Assembly: GCA_004556165.1 (NCBI GenBank) | Contig: SFIR01000017.1 | Location: 1-30,102 of the forward strand | From: Clostridiales bacterium | GTDB taxonomy: Bacteria > Bacillota > Clostridia > Christensenellales > CAG-138 | Reading direction: 5' to 3' | DNA: 30,102 bases | In this document: positions 14,705 to 23,099 of the stretch, piece by piece | How positions within the stretch are numbered: position 1 is the first letter of the stretch | How the letters are laid out: every line of letters starts with the position of its first letter | Notes under the pieces: generated by a model | What the model saw: the letters and a program-made list of their open reading frames with translations, nothing else | The model's database searches: none | Told to the model about the DNA's origin: nothing | Program-made: the position numbers and the translations under genes

Positions 14705-16777
14705 TTATTCTTCCTCTTCCTCGTCCTTCTTTGCGTTCTCGATGATCTTCTGGGCAACGTTGGAGGGAACATCCTCGTAGCGGACGAACTCACTGCGGAA
14801 GGAACCGCGGCCCTGAGTCATGCTGCGGAGGTCGGTAGCATACTTGAACATTTCGCTGAGGGGAGCTTCTGCGATGACTTCGGTTCCCTCGGGAGTGGGG
14901 TTGGTACCGATAAGACGACCGCGGCGGCGGCTCATATCGCCCATGATATCGCCCATGTAATCGTTGGGAACGAGAATCTCATAGCGATAGATCGGCTCAA
15001 TGAGGACGGGGTTAGCCTTGGCGCAGGCTGCCTTGTAGGAAAGCCTTGCAGCGGATTTGAATGCAACTTCCTTGGAGTCAACGGGATGATATTTGCCGTC
15101 GTAGAGGGTAGCCTTGATGCCTACCATGGGGTAGCCTGCAAGAACACCCTTGTTCATTGCTTCGCGGAGACCCTTTTCGACTGCGGGGATGAATTCCTTG
15201 GGAACTACGCCGCCGACGATAGCGTTGACGAATTCGAATTCGCCGGTCTCGCTGGGCTCAAAGCGCATCTGAACGACGCCGAACTGACCAGCACCGCCGG
15301 TCTGCTTCTTATGCTTACCTTCTGCCTCTGCCATGGTACGAATGGTCTCACGGTAGGGGATATGGGGATCGGAGAGGCTTGCTTCAACCTTGAACTTGTT
15401 GCGGAGCTTAGCGCAGATAACGTCGATATGCATTTCGCCGAGACCCTTGATGAGAACATCACCGGTCTCTGCGTTTTTCTCGATCTGCATGGTGGGATCT
15501 TCTTCGAGCAGACGGTTGAGGCCTGCGAAGACCTTATCCTCTTCGCCCTGCTTCTTTGCGGTAACTGCAAGGGAGATGCAGGGATCGGGGAAGTCGATGG
15601 GAGCAAACTTGACGGGATCTGCGGCATCGGTGAGGGTATCGCCGGTGTTGGAGAACTGAAGCTTTGCCATTGCGCCGATATCGCCTGCGCAGAGCTTATC
15701 AACGGTGATGAGGTTCTTGCCGCGCATCATGTAAACGGTACCGGACTTTTCGGCCTTTTCAGCATTGGGATTGTATGCGCTGAAGGTCGCGTCGATGGAG
15801 CCTGCATATACCTTGAGGATGGAGATCTTGCCTACGAAGGGGTCGGCAACGGTCTTCATGATCTGAGCGGCAAATTTGCCGTCCCTCTTGATTTCGACTT
15901 CTTCGCCGGTGCGTGCATTGACGGCAGGACGAATGGGAGCCTTGTCAGCGGTGGGCATATAATGAACGAGGTTATTCATGAGGGTGCATACGCCGATATT
16001 GGGCAGCGCAGCAACGCAGCATACGGGGGTGACATCACCGGAGAGGATGCCGAGGTTGAGACCGCGAATGATCTCCTCCTGGCTGAGCTCCATGGTGTCG
16101 AGATAGGTCATCATCAGCTCTTCATCGCCCTCTGCCGCTGCTTCCATGAGAGCTTCGCGGAGCTCCTCTGCGCGGCCTGCGAGCGCGGAAGGAATGTCGA
16201 TATCCTTTTCACCCTTGCCGTCGAATTTCTTCGCGGTCATGGTGGTCAGATCGACATAACCGGTATAGACGCCCTTCTCAACGATGGGCAGCTGGATGGG
16301 TACGCATGCAACGCCGAACTTATCGTGGAGAGCTTCAACAGCCTTATCAAAGTTGGCATTCTCACGATCCATCTGGTTGATGACGATCATACGGGGCATC
16401 TTTGCCTTTTTGCACATGGACATAGCCTTTTCGGTGCCGACAACGGGACCGGAAACGGCGGAGCAAACGATAACTGCGGAATCGGCGAGAGCCATTGCTT
16501 CATAGACTTCGCCATAGAAATCGAAGAAGCCGGGAGCGTCGATGATATTGACTTTGGAACCGTTCCACTCAAAGGGAGCGACTGCGGTGCTGATAGAGAT
16601 GTGCCTCTTGGTCTCCTCGGGGTCATAGTCGGAAACGGATGAGCCGTCATCGACCTTGCCCATGCGGTCGAGCAATCCTGCATTAAAGAGCATTGCTTCG
16701 GTCAAAGTGGTCTTACCTTCTCCGCCGTGGCCGAAAATGCCAATGTTGCGGATACTGTCAGCTTGATAGATCTTCAT
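14705..16777 (-). CDS. Elongation factor G-like GTPase (EF-G paralogue, FusA2-like)
   Basis: This 690-aa protein has the five-domain EF-G layout but belongs to the divergent EF-G-like group, not canonical FusA. G1 is G-H-G-G-E-G-K-T-T (residues 16-24). G3 is D-A-P-G-F-F-D-F (80-87), where canonical EF-G has D-T-P-G-H-V-D-F, so the GTPase His is Phe84. G4 is N-Q-M-D (134-137) instead of N-K-M-D. Switch I reads H-I-S-I-S rather than G-I-T-I. The C terminus ends in a short acidic run (D-E-E-E-E-E). Length fits the family. It has its own promoter and terminator. A role on the ribosome, in recycling or in a stress response, is inferred from fold only. Confidence 0.9.
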   Translation of the reverse strand: MKIYQADSIRNIGIFGHGGEGKTTLTEAMLFNAGLLDRMGKVDDGSSVSDYDPEETKRHISISTAVAPFEWNGSKVNIIDAPGFFDFYGEVYEAMALADSAVIVCSAVSGPVVGTEKAMSMCKKAKMPRMIVINQMDRENANFDKAVEALHDKFGVACVPIQLPIVEKGVYTGYVDLTTMTAKKFDGKGEKDIDIPSALAGRAEELREALMEAAAEGDEELMMTYLDTMELSQEEIIRGLNLGILSGDVTPVCCVAALPNIGVCTLMNNLVHYMPTADKAPIRPAVNARTGEEVEIKRDGKFAAQIMKTVADPFVGKISILKVYAGSIDATFSAYNPNAEKAEKSGTVYMMRGKNLITVDKLCAGDIGAMAKLQFSNTGDTLTDAADPVKFAPIDFPDPCISLAVTAKKQGEEDKVFAGLNRLLEEDPTMQIEKNAETGDVLIKGLGEMHIDVICAKLRNKFKVEASLSDPHIPYRETIRTMAEAEGKHKKQTGGAGQFGVVQMRFEPSETGEFEFVNAIVGGVVPKEFIPAVEKGLREAMNKGVLAGYPMVGIKATLYDGKYHPVDSKEVAFKSAARLSYKAACAKANPVLIEPIYRYEILVPNDYMGDIMGDMSRRRGRLIGTNPTPEGTEVIAEAPLSEMFKYATDLRSMTQGRGSFRSEFVRYEDVPSNVAQKIIENAKKDEEEEE

Positions 16778-16867
16778 ATTCTGTTTTATTCCCCTCTCGT
16801 GGTAATAATATTATTATAAATACTTCACGGCACATAATGCTCAGTTTGAACACATACACCAAATCCA

Positions 16868-16896
16868 AGTATAACACAAAAAACGGAACTTGTAAA
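16868..16896 (-). promoter_or_regulatory. Promoter of the EF-G-like gene
   Basis: Minus strand: TTTACA (16891-16896, 5 of 6), 17-bp spacer, TATACT (16868-16873, 5 of 6). It gives a leader of about 84 nt, which includes an AT-rich stretch near 16800-16820. Confidence 0.6.
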
Positions 16897-16982
16897 CAAT
16901 ACCTTGCCAAAAACTTGAGATTTTTACGGATATATTTACAAAGCAAAAGCATTTCGGGAAAGAGCCCGTAAAAAAACAAATA

Positions 16983-17012
16983 CGGCAGCCATACGGGATT
17001 ACATGACTGCCG
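16983..17012 (-). terminator. Intrinsic terminator of valS
   Basis: A 10-bp stem (CGGCAGCCAT with ATGACTGCCG, one G-U pair) has a 10-nt loop and is followed on the minus strand by TATTTGTTTTTTT. It lies 19 bp beyond the valS stop. Confidence 0.9.
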
Positions 17013-17031
17013 AAAAACATTAATGCAATTA

Positions 17032-19692
17032 TTACAGAGCTTTCATTTCTTCGATACGAGCGGCAACCTTTGCAAGCATCTCCTCTGCGTTTTTGAGCTT
17101 TCCGCGTTCCTCTTCAACGACCTTCTCCGGCGCTTTTGCCATAAAGCCCTGATTGTTGAGCTTGCCGTTCGCACGGGCGACCTCGCCTTCCCAACGCTTT
17201 TTCTCCTTTTCAAGACGCTCGAGCTCTTTGGCGATATCAATAAGCTCGTTCATCGGGATGTATGCTTCGCCGAGCTTTGATACGATTGAAACCGCGCCGG
17301 AATCTATACCGACCTTGTCAAGGCGGACTTCAACGGTGCTTGCGCTTGCAAGCTTGTTGAGATAGGGCGCAGCTTCCGCGCAGATCGCCTCCTGAGAAGG
17401 AGTCGTGACGACGGTCACATGCGCACGCTTTGCCGGGGGAACGTTCATCTCCGCGCGCACGTTCCGGATGGCGCGAACCATGTCCATAAGCCCGTCCATG
17501 CCTTCGGCTTCGGCATCAAAGCGGTATTCGGGATTGGGCTTGGGCCATGCGGAGAGCATGATGGTCTCATCCGAACCGGGAAGCCTTGTATAGATATCCT
17601 CGGTTATGAATGGCATGAAGGGATGCAGCAGCTTCATTGAGGCTGAAAGCACATTTACAAGGACTGCGCGGACATTCTTCTTCGCTTCCTCATCCTCGCC
17701 GTATAGACGGGGCTTTGCCATTTCGATGTACCAATCGCAGAATTCGGTCCAGATAAAGCTGTAAATCTTATCAACTGCAAGGTTGAGATCGTAGGAATCG
17801 AGGTTTGCAGTGGTCTCGGTGATGACCTCGTTAAGGCGGTGCAGTATCCATTTATCGGCAATATCCAACTTAGCTTTGTCGATTTCGCCGATGGGCTCAT
17901 CTCCGAGATTCATCATGACGAACCTGGAAGCATTATAGACCTTGTTGCAGAAATTCCTTGCAGCTTCGACCTTTTTGGGCGAGTAACGCATATCGGTGCC
18001 GGCAGCGGTACCCGAGGTGAGGCTGAATCTCAGCGAGTCAACACCGTACTCCCTGATTATCTCGAGGGGGTCAACGCCGTTGCCGAGGGATTTGCTCATC
18101 TTGCGTCCGAGCTCATCACGCACCATGCCGTGAATATAAACGGTATGGAAGGGTACATCGCCCATCGCATATAGTCCGAACATTATCATTCGGGCGACCC
18201 AGAAGAAGATGAGATCGTAACCGGTCGCAAGCGTGGAGGTTGGATAATAGTATTTCAGCTCCTCGGTCTTTTCGGGCCAGCCGAGCGTGGAGAAGGGCCA
18301 CATGCCGGAGGAGAACCAGGTATCGAGAACATCCTCATCCTGACGGAGTTTACCGCCGCATTTCGGGCAGCAGGCAGGTGCGGTCTCGGCAACGACAGTC
18401 TCGCCGCAGTCATCGCAGTAATACGCCGGGATACGGTGCCCCCACCAAAGCTGACGGGAGATGCACCAGTCGCGGATATTGCGCATCCAGTTATAATAGG
18501 TCTGCGTGTATCTTTCGGGAACGAATTTGATTCTTCCATCCTCAACCGCCTTGAGCGCGGGCTTTGCTAGGCTGTCGATGGCAACGAACCACTGCTTGGA
18601 AACCATGGGTTCTATCACGGTGTGGCAGCGGTAGCAGGTGCCGACATTATGGGTGTACGGCTCGATCTTGACGAGCGCTCCGCATTCCTTGAGCGCCTCA
18701 ACGAACTGCACACGGCACTCCGCTGTGGTGAGGCCGGCAAATCTTCCGCCAAGCTCGTTGATATGACCATCGGTGGTAAATACGCACATTCCGGGGAGCC
18801 CTGTGCGCTGACCGACTTCAAAATCGTTGGGGTCGTGGCTCGGGGTTATCTTAACTGCGCCGGTGCCGAAATCAATTTCGACATATTCATCGGCAACGAT
18901 GGGGATTTCCCTGCCGACGACGGGCACGATAACGGTCTTGCCCACTAAATCGGCATAACGGGGGTCCTTTGGGTTGACGGCGATGCCGGTATCGCCGAGA
19001 ATGGTCTCGGGACGGGTAGTTGCGCAGGTGATGGAATAGCTCCCGTCGGGTGCGAGATAGCGCACATGCCAGAGGTTGCTGGGCTTTTCTTCAAATTCGA
19101 CCTCGGCATTGGATATAGCGGTCTTGCAGTGGGGACACCAGTTTACGATTCGGTCACCGCGATAGATAAGTCCCTTATTATACAGGTCAACGAATACCTT
19201 AGTTACTGCCTTGCTGCATCCTTCATCCATGGTGAAGCGTTCGCGCTCCCAGTCGCAGGATGCGCCGAGCTTGCGGAACTGCTTTGCAATGCGTCCGCCG
19301 TACTCGTTCTTCCAATCCCATGCTTCCTTGAGGAAACCTTCACGGCCGACATCCTGCTTTTTCTTGCCTTCGGCAGCAAGCTTCTCAACGACCTTGACCT
19401 CGGTCGCGATGGATGCGTGGTCGGTGCCGGGCAGCCAGAGCGTTTCATAGCCGCTCATTCTCTTGTAGCGGATGAGTATATCCTGCAATGTCTCATCAAG
19501 CGCATGCCCGATATGAAGCTGCCCCGTGATATTGGGTGGGGGAATGACGATGCAGTATGGTTCTTTGTCGGGGTTGGGCTTGGAATGAAAATATCCCTTT
19601 GCCTCCCAGTTTGCATAGATCCTGTCCTCAACGGTGGATGGATCATAGGTCTTGGGCATTTCGTTAATGCCCTTTGTGCATTCTTCACACAT
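17032..19692 (-). CDS. valS: Valine--tRNA ligase
   Basis: This enzyme charges tRNA-Val in the cytoplasm. The 886-aa class I synthetase has the HIGH motif (N-I-T-G-Q-L-H-I-G-H-A) and KMSKS motif (G-R-K-M-S-K-S-L-G-N), an editing domain between them, a Cys4 zinc-ribbon-like insert (C-D-D-C and C-P-K-C), an anticodon-binding domain, and a C-terminal coiled coil rich in Lys/Glu, typical of ValRS. The ATG at 19692 is chosen because GGAGG stands 11 bases upstream, right after the T-box terminator; a GTG frame extension to 19725 would overlap that terminator. Expression is controlled by the T-box leader, which reads uncharged tRNA-Val. Confidence 0.97.
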   Translation of the reverse strand: MCEECTKGINEMPKTYDPSTVEDRIYANWEAKGYFHSKPNPDKEPYCIVIPPPNITGQLHIGHALDETLQDILIRYKRMSGYETLWLPGTDHASIATEVKVVEKLAAEGKKKQDVGREGFLKEAWDWKNEYGGRIAKQFRKLGASCDWERERFTMDEGCSKAVTKVFVDLYNKGLIYRGDRIVNWCPHCKTAISNAEVEFEEKPSNLWHVRYLAPDGSYSITCATTRPETILGDTGIAVNPKDPRYADLVGKTVIVPVVGREIPIVADEYVEIDFGTGAVKITPSHDPNDFEVGQRTGLPGMCVFTTDGHINELGGRFAGLTTAECRVQFVEALKECGALVKIEPYTHNVGTCYRCHTVIEPMVSKQWFVAIDSLAKPALKAVEDGRIKFVPERYTQTYYNWMRNIRDWCISRQLWWGHRIPAYYCDDCGETVVAETAPACCPKCGGKLRQDEDVLDTWFSSGMWPFSTLGWPEKTEELKYYYPTSTLATGYDLIFFWVARMIMFGLYAMGDVPFHTVYIHGMVRDELGRKMSKSLGNGVDPLEIIREYGVDSLRFSLTSGTAAGTDMRYSPKKVEAARNFCNKVYNASRFVMMNLGDEPIGEIDKAKLDIADKWILHRLNEVITETTANLDSYDLNLAVDKIYSFIWTEFCDWYIEMAKPRLYGEDEEAKKNVRAVLVNVLSASMKLLHPFMPFITEDIYTRLPGSDETIMLSAWPKPNPEYRFDAEAEGMDGLMDMVRAIRNVRAEMNVPPAKRAHVTVVTTPSQEAICAEAAPYLNKLASASTVEVRLDKVGIDSGAVSIVSKLGEAYIPMNELIDIAKELERLEKEKKRWEGEVARANGKLNNQGFMAKAPEKVVEEERGKLKNAEEMLAKVAARIEEMKAL

Positions 19693-19721
19693 CTTTTTTG
19701 ATACCTCCAAAATAAAGTAAC

Positions 19722-19752
19722 GCACCTCTCATCGCCAAAGGACGAGGGGTGC
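19722..19752 (-). terminator. T-box attenuator terminator hairpin
   Basis: The minus strand forms GCACCCCTCGTC against GATGAGAGGTGC with one mismatch and one G-U, followed by a U-rich GTTACTTTATTTT. It competes with the antiterminator that contains the T-box core just upstream. Confidence 0.85.
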
Positions 19753-19956
19753 TGCTCGCGGTACCACCTTTGTTGTCTTTATTATAATAAAGACCTCTTG
19801 AATTGCCATAACGCAGCAATGCGTTCGGGTTGCGACCCCCGAAAGCTCGGAAGCGACCTTCGCATCCCGGCATCGCCGATCGCCCTTTCAGCCATGGGGC
19901 AATCTCTCTGATGCAGCCGAAAATGCTACTCCTCTTCGTCACAGCAGTTTGAAATT
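19722..19956 (-). promoter_or_regulatory. T-box riboswitch (tRNA-Val, GUC specifier) controlling valS
   Basis: The conserved T-box core AAGGTGGTACCGCGA is present on the minus strand at 19756-19770. Stem I begins with GAAG-AGGAGTA and closes with CTTC; between them GTC (19855-19857) stands at the specifier position, followed by the usual single purine, and GTC is a valine codon. This matches the downstream gene. Uncharged tRNA-Val would pair with both the specifier and the T-box bulge and favour the antiterminator, letting transcription enter valS. Confidence 0.95.
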
Positions 19957-19962
19957 AGCGGT

Positions 19963-19991
19963 ATTTTACTATCGGAAAAGGCCTTTGTCAA
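19963..19991 (-). promoter_or_regulatory. Promoter of the valS T-box transcript
   Basis: Minus strand: perfect TTGACA (19986-19991), 17-bp spacer, TAAAAT (19963-19968). The start would be near 19956, giving a leader of about 264 nt. Confidence 0.85.
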
Positions 19992-20013
19992 TAGCTCTCG
20001 GAAATTATTTTGC

Positions 20014-20060
20014 AAAAAACCCCTCGAAAGCAGGAAACTCGTTCTCAGCTTCACGAGGGG
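20014..20060 (-). terminator. Intrinsic terminator of the L,D-transpeptidase gene
   Basis: The stem pairs CCCCTCG (20054-20060 on the minus strand) with CGAGGGG (20020-20026), extended by GAAGC/GCTTT after one bulged base. A run of six U follows (20014-20019). Confidence 0.85.
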
Positions 20061-20097
20061 CGATTTATCGGTATTTGCTTATCCGTCGGTTCCCGTC

Positions 20098-21438
20098 TTA
20101 ATCATGGGATGACGGGGGAGTCGGCGACGGAGCTTCGGGGGATGAGGTCGGGATATCAACGGGCCCGGGCTCGGGTGTCGCAGTCGGTTCCGGGGTATAC
20201 GTCGGTGTAGGCGTTGCCGTGGGCGGGGATGTCGGCGTCGGTGTGGGCGTATACGTCGGCACTGGTGTATCTGTTGGCGCAGGTGTATCAGTCGGCGTCG
20301 GCGTATCGGTGGGCACCGGAGTATCCGTCGGAACGGGTGTCGGTTCGGGTGTTGCAGTGGGCGCAGGCGTTGGAGTCGGCCGCTCGGGCGGATTTATGCT
20401 TCCGTCCCATAGATGATTCTCCGTGGCATAGTAATAATCAGCCCATGCAAGCTCGGAACGCTTTGTCGAGCCAACCATATAGGTAGTGCCGTGGGGATTT
20501 GCGGGATCGGGATCGGTGGGATCCCAGCCGCGGGTATAGATATTGCTCTTATCCACACGAATTGGAACGGGCCGACCCATCGGGCCTGATGAGGATGAAT
20601 CATTATAGATTACGACCGTTGTACCAAGCGGACAATTATCAAAGATCCACTTCGCATCATTTACGGCGAGCCTGATGCAGCCGTGTGAGATTATCCAGCC
20701 GAGACGGTTGTACGCCCTGAAATCAAGATCATACTTATGAGGGGTCTTATAAGGTACCGAATGGAACAGTATCCCCTTATAGATACGGGTGCAGTACTGG
20801 CCGTAGCAGGGCCCCATAAGGGTCTGCCAGCCATAGTTGTTGATAGTCCTGAAAATTCCCTCCGGGGAATCAACTCCGCCGGTGCAGATCATGGATTGGT
20901 ACGGACGGGTATAATTGCCGTTTTCGTCAACACAGAATACGGTTACGCAGCTCTGGATGATATTAACGCAGATGAGATAGGGGAAGCCGGGCTTTGCCTT
21001 TATATCGAGCTTCTCGTAGCCTTCAAGCGACCTGAGCTTCTCCATGAAGCGCTTGCCTTTATTTGCAAGCTTAATCTCCTCCTCACTCGTGGGAAAGGGA
21101 TTGCAGGATACCGTGGGCTTGGGTGTCGGCGTTGCGGTAGGTGCAGCGCTGGGCGTGGGAGTCGGCGTTGCTGTCGGTTCGGGCGTGATATCTTCAGCGG
21201 TGGGCGTGGGCTCGGCCGGTGTGAAATCAGGCCTCGGAGAGATGGCCGGAGTCACGGATTCCGCAGGATCTACGGAAACAAGCCCCGCAGTCGGAAAGTC
21301 GGTGCCGGGGTCGTCCGTATTCGGATTATATGTAACCTGGATAGGAACGGGAGTGCTATCCACGGGATTCATATTAAAACAGGAACAGAACGAAAGCAGC
21401 ATAAATACACATAAAACCAATGAAAATAGCTTTCGCAT
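20098..21438 (-). CDS. Secreted L,D-transpeptidase (YkuD) lipoprotein with Pro/Thr-rich linkers
   Basis: This 446-aa protein probably makes 3-3 cross-links in peptidoglycan outside the membrane. The order is: signal peptide with lipobox F-C-S-C (Cys20 the likely lipidated residue), a Pro/Thr/Ala-rich linker (about 70-108), the YkuD domain (about 140-280) with His226 and the catalytic S-H-G-C-I-R-L motif (His252, Cys254), and then a long Pro/Thr tail from about residue 350 to the C terminus with repeating T-P-x-P-T-D units. A promoter and GGAGG site support the ATG at 21438. The tail may span or bind cell wall; the duplicated linker style suits a surface protein. The substrate is inferred from the family. 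Confidence 0.9.
   Translation of the reverse strand: MRKLFSLVLCVFMLLSFCSCFNMNPVDSTPVPIQVTYNPNTDDPGTDFPTAGLVSVDPAESVTPAISPRPDFTPAEPTPTAEDITPEPTATPTPTPSAAPTATPTPKPTVSCNPFPTSEEEIKLANKGKRFMEKLRSLEGYEKLDIKAKPGFPYLICVNIIQSCVTVFCVDENGNYTRPYQSMICTGGVDSPEGIFRTINNYGWQTLMGPCYGQYCTRIYKGILFHSVPYKTPHKYDLDFRAYNRLGWIISHGCIRLAVNDAKWIFDNCPLGTTVVIYNDSSSSGPMGRPVPIRVDKSNIYTRGWDPTDPDPANPHGTTYMVGSTKRSELAWADYYYATENHLWDGSINPPERPTPTPAPTATPEPTPVPTDTPVPTDTPTPTDTPAPTDTPVPTYTPTPTPTSPPTATPTPTYTPEPTATPEPGPVDIPTSSPEAPSPTPPSSHD
20150..20390 (-). repeat. Low-complexity Pro/Thr codon repeat in the L,D-transpeptidase tail
   Basis: Imperfect tandem units of about 12-18 bp encode P-T-D-T-P-x and P-T-x-T-P motifs. On the plus strand the region reads as GTCGG/GTGT-rich repeats. 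Such tracts change length easily by slippage. Confidence 0.8.
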
Positions 21439-21499
21439 GCAGGGACCCTCCTGAATGATTATTATGCAGTTGATGACCTTTGCTCGTACAGGCTACTAT

Positions 21500-21528
21500 A
21501 TTTTAGCTAATTCCGAAAGCATTTGCAA
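21500..21528 (-). promoter_or_regulatory. Promoter of the L,D-transpeptidase gene
   Basis: Minus strand: TTGCAA (21523-21528), 17-bp spacer, TAAAAT (21500-21505). The start would be near 21493, about 55 nt before the ATG. Confidence 0.7.
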
Positions 21529-21634
21529 TAGGCAAAAGCAACAAAAATGAGGTGCTTTCAAAATTTAATATTTCTGTCAATATCTTCAAGCAGGGAAGGA
21601 ATCGTATATTATCACACTGCGCTGCACGCTGTTA

Positions 21635-21663
21635 TTGCAAAACGGGGAAAGAGAGGATATAAT
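21635..21663 (+). promoter_or_regulatory. Promoter of the 195-aa lipoprotein gene
   Basis: TTGCAA (21635-21640), 17-bp spacer, perfect TATAAT (21658-21663). The start would be near 21670, about 26 nt before the ATG, with TTGGAGG as ribosome site. Confidence 0.85.
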
Positions 21664-21695
21664 GTAGTGAAAACATAAGAACCATTGGAGGAAAT

Positions 21696-22283
21696 ATGAA
21701 ATTATCAGTTAAGCTGACGGCGGTCATCATTGCTTTGATTATGCTTGTTTCGATCACCGGCTGTGGGAAAAACGAAGACCTGTATGAGGGCCTTTCGAGA
21801 GAAGAAGCCGCACTCATGTGCGCGATAGCCGAGACCTGCCCTAAGAATGACAACCATTCAAAGGCCGAGTATCTGACTTTCTACATCGAAGGCTGGAGCT
21901 TTGATGAGATTCCGCAGAAGATTCTTGACTATTTGAAGGAATATGCGACGAACGGCAATGCCCAGCTCGTTCAGCTCAGCTTTGAAGAACTTATCGAAGC
22001 CGGCTATATCGTCGGAGGCGAAGCGGACAGCTATTATGAAAACAGTAAGTATGTTTATAAAGAGGGCAAGGGCAAGATATTCACCTTTACTTTAGAAGGC
22101 GATATCGAGTCTGATAATATCGTAGTCACCCAGTCGCAGATGATTTCGGATGAGGACAGTTCGGATATCAAAATGAATATGAGCTTCAGCGGCGGAGAGT
22201 GGCATGTGGATTCCCGTGAGTCATCAAAATTCAATTCCTTCTTCACTCCGGACCCGAATAACACAACCGAGCCCTCGAAATAA
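21696..22283 (+). CDS. Putative lipoprotein of unknown function
   Basis: This 195-aa protein has a clear lipoprotein signal: a basic start, a hydrophobic core and the lipobox I-T-G-C (Cys23), so the mature protein would be anchored on the outer face of the membrane. The mature part is acidic and hydrophilic with no domain I recognise; the C terminus is Ser/Thr/Pro-rich. It is a single gene with its own strong promoter, ribosome site and terminator. It is divergent from the L,D-transpeptidase, and a shared cell-envelope role is possible but not shown. Confidence 0.8.
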   Translation: MKLSVKLTAVIIALIMLVSITGCGKNEDLYEGLSREEAALMCAIAETCPKNDNHSKAEYLTFYIEGWSFDEIPQKILDYLKEYATNGNAQLVQLSFEELIEAGYIVGGEADSYYENSKYVYKEGKGKIFTFTLEGDIESDNIVVTQSQMISDEDSSDIKMNMSFSGGEWHVDSRESSKFNSFFTPDPNNTTEPSK

Positions 22284-22311
22284 ACAGCATACAGTATTTA
22301 CAGTATTATGG

Positions 22312-22336
22312 AAAAGGATGGGATTACCCGTCCTTT
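22312..22336. terminator. Bidirectional terminator between the lipoprotein gene and yabQ
   Basis: The stem AAAAGGATGGG / CCCGTCCTTTT (one T-G pair) has an ATTA loop and U-runs on both strands (six T on plus, four on minus). The yabQ stop codon falls partly in the loop. Confidence 0.85.
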
Positions 22337-22677
22337 TTTCGTTTGCTTTTCCCATGCATCAGCTTTGAGCCGTGAATCTTCAGCATCATTGAGGAAAATG
22401 CATGCCTGATAAGTCTGCTCGGGAAAAATCTGTACAGCCATACCCCCAACCCCAAGCCGAGAAATTCGTAGAGCCTTAGCTTACCGTAATCACAGTAAAA
22501 CAGGGTCAGCGCGGATAGAGCAACGGCGATCAGCCCGAATATTACATCGACTATTCCGTTTACGATTTTTCCCTGCCTGATGCGGAAGAGCCTCATTACA
22601 TCATAGATAATGCCCATCACGAGCCCGGTACGCAGACAGTATAGAAAAATTGGTATTTCAGTGAGGGAATTCTGCAT
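22324..22677 (-). CDS. yabQ: Spore cortex biosynthesis protein YabQ
   Basis: YabQ is a mother-cell membrane protein of the outer forespore membrane needed for cortex formation in Bacillus. This 117-aa protein has the expected pattern: an early hydrophobic segment with G-I-I-Y-D-V-M-R-L-F-R, then two more helices (about residues 40-62 and 70-83) and a basic tail ending in K-S-K-R-K-K. It starts within the stop of yabP (TGATG, one-base overlap), preserving the known yabP-yabQ pair and suggesting translational coupling. It is shorter than the Bacillus protein. The sequence is diverged, but the pairing makes the assignment strong. Confidence 0.87.
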   Translation of the reverse strand: MQNSLTEIPIFLYCLRTGLVMGIIYDVMRLFRIRQGKIVNGIVDVIFGLIAVALSALTLFYCDYGKLRLYEFLGLGLGVWLYRFFPSRLIRHAFSSMMLKIHGSKLMHGKSKRKKDG

Positions 22678-22979
22678 CAGCGGAACATCCTTGAAAACAG
22701 CGAACCGCGCTGCGCCGGCATATCATCGTATTCAACCGCAACGACCTGACCTTCGATAACGACCTGACCGTCATCAAGGTTCAGCTTGGTGATATGCAGA
22801 TCGTTCCCGTCGATAGTAAGCCCTCCGCCGTCACTCATAAGCACTATCTCGTTTTCATTGAAGCTCATTACGTCCTTGACCCCCGTAATGCTCATCAGCT
22901 CTCTGTTTTCAATATGGATGGAATGGCTCCTCAGCCTGAGAGGTGCGCTGCCTTCTATGCTTGGCCTGTTTTCGTTCAT
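22677..22979 (-). CDS. yabP: Sporulation protein YabP
   Basis: YabP is a small mother-cell protein of spore coat/cortex assembly. The 100-aa product shows the family pattern I-T-G-V-K-D-V-x-S-F-N-E-N-E-I-V-L followed by G-G-L-T-I-D-G-N-D-L-H-I-T-K-L-N-L-D-D-G-Q-V-V-I-E-G. The start at 22979 is chosen for its AGGAGG site 6-8 bases upstream; a longer frame to 23033 lacks one. It heads the yabP-yabQ operon and is divergent from the QueG-like gene. In Bacillus this pair is mother-cell (sigma-E) controlled; no promoter could be assigned confidently here. Confidence 0.92.
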   Translation of the reverse strand: MNENRPSIEGSAPLRLRSHSIHIENRELMSITGVKDVMSFNENEIVLMSDGGGLTIDGNDLHITKLNLDDGQVVIEGQVVAVEYDDMPAQRGSLFSRMFR

Positions 22980-23042
22980 GTTTTGCCTCCTTCGTATGAT
23001 CCGATCGGTAGATGATATGCGCCTGAACCGCATTTATGCGGC

Positions 23043-23071
23043 TTGAACGCATATGGGTTTTATGCTAAAAT
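23043..23071 (+). promoter_or_regulatory. Promoter of the QueG-like/sortase operon
   Basis: TTGAAC (23043-23048, 4 of 6), 17-bp spacer, TAAAAT (23066-23071). The start would be near 23078, just upstream of a GGAGGGGGG ribosome site. Confidence 0.6.
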
Positions 23072-23099
23072 AATATAAAAAGCGGAGGGGGGAATAAGG

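Noticed and set aside
14687..16642. A 651-codon open frame on the plus strand antisense to the EF-G-like gene
   Set aside because: It mirrors the codon pattern of the real gene, its translation has no recognisable domain, and the opposite strand encodes a clear GTPase with its own signals.
20150..20390. Repeats that could suggest a CRISPR array or minisatellite
   Set aside because: The units are short, imperfect, in frame and encode a Pro/Thr tail; there are no regular spacers.
22991..23020. Sigma-E-like promoter for yabP (GCATATCA, 14-bp spacer, CATACGAA on the minus strand)
   Set aside because: Transcription would start inside the ribosome site, only about 5 nt before the ATG, so it cannot work as drawn.
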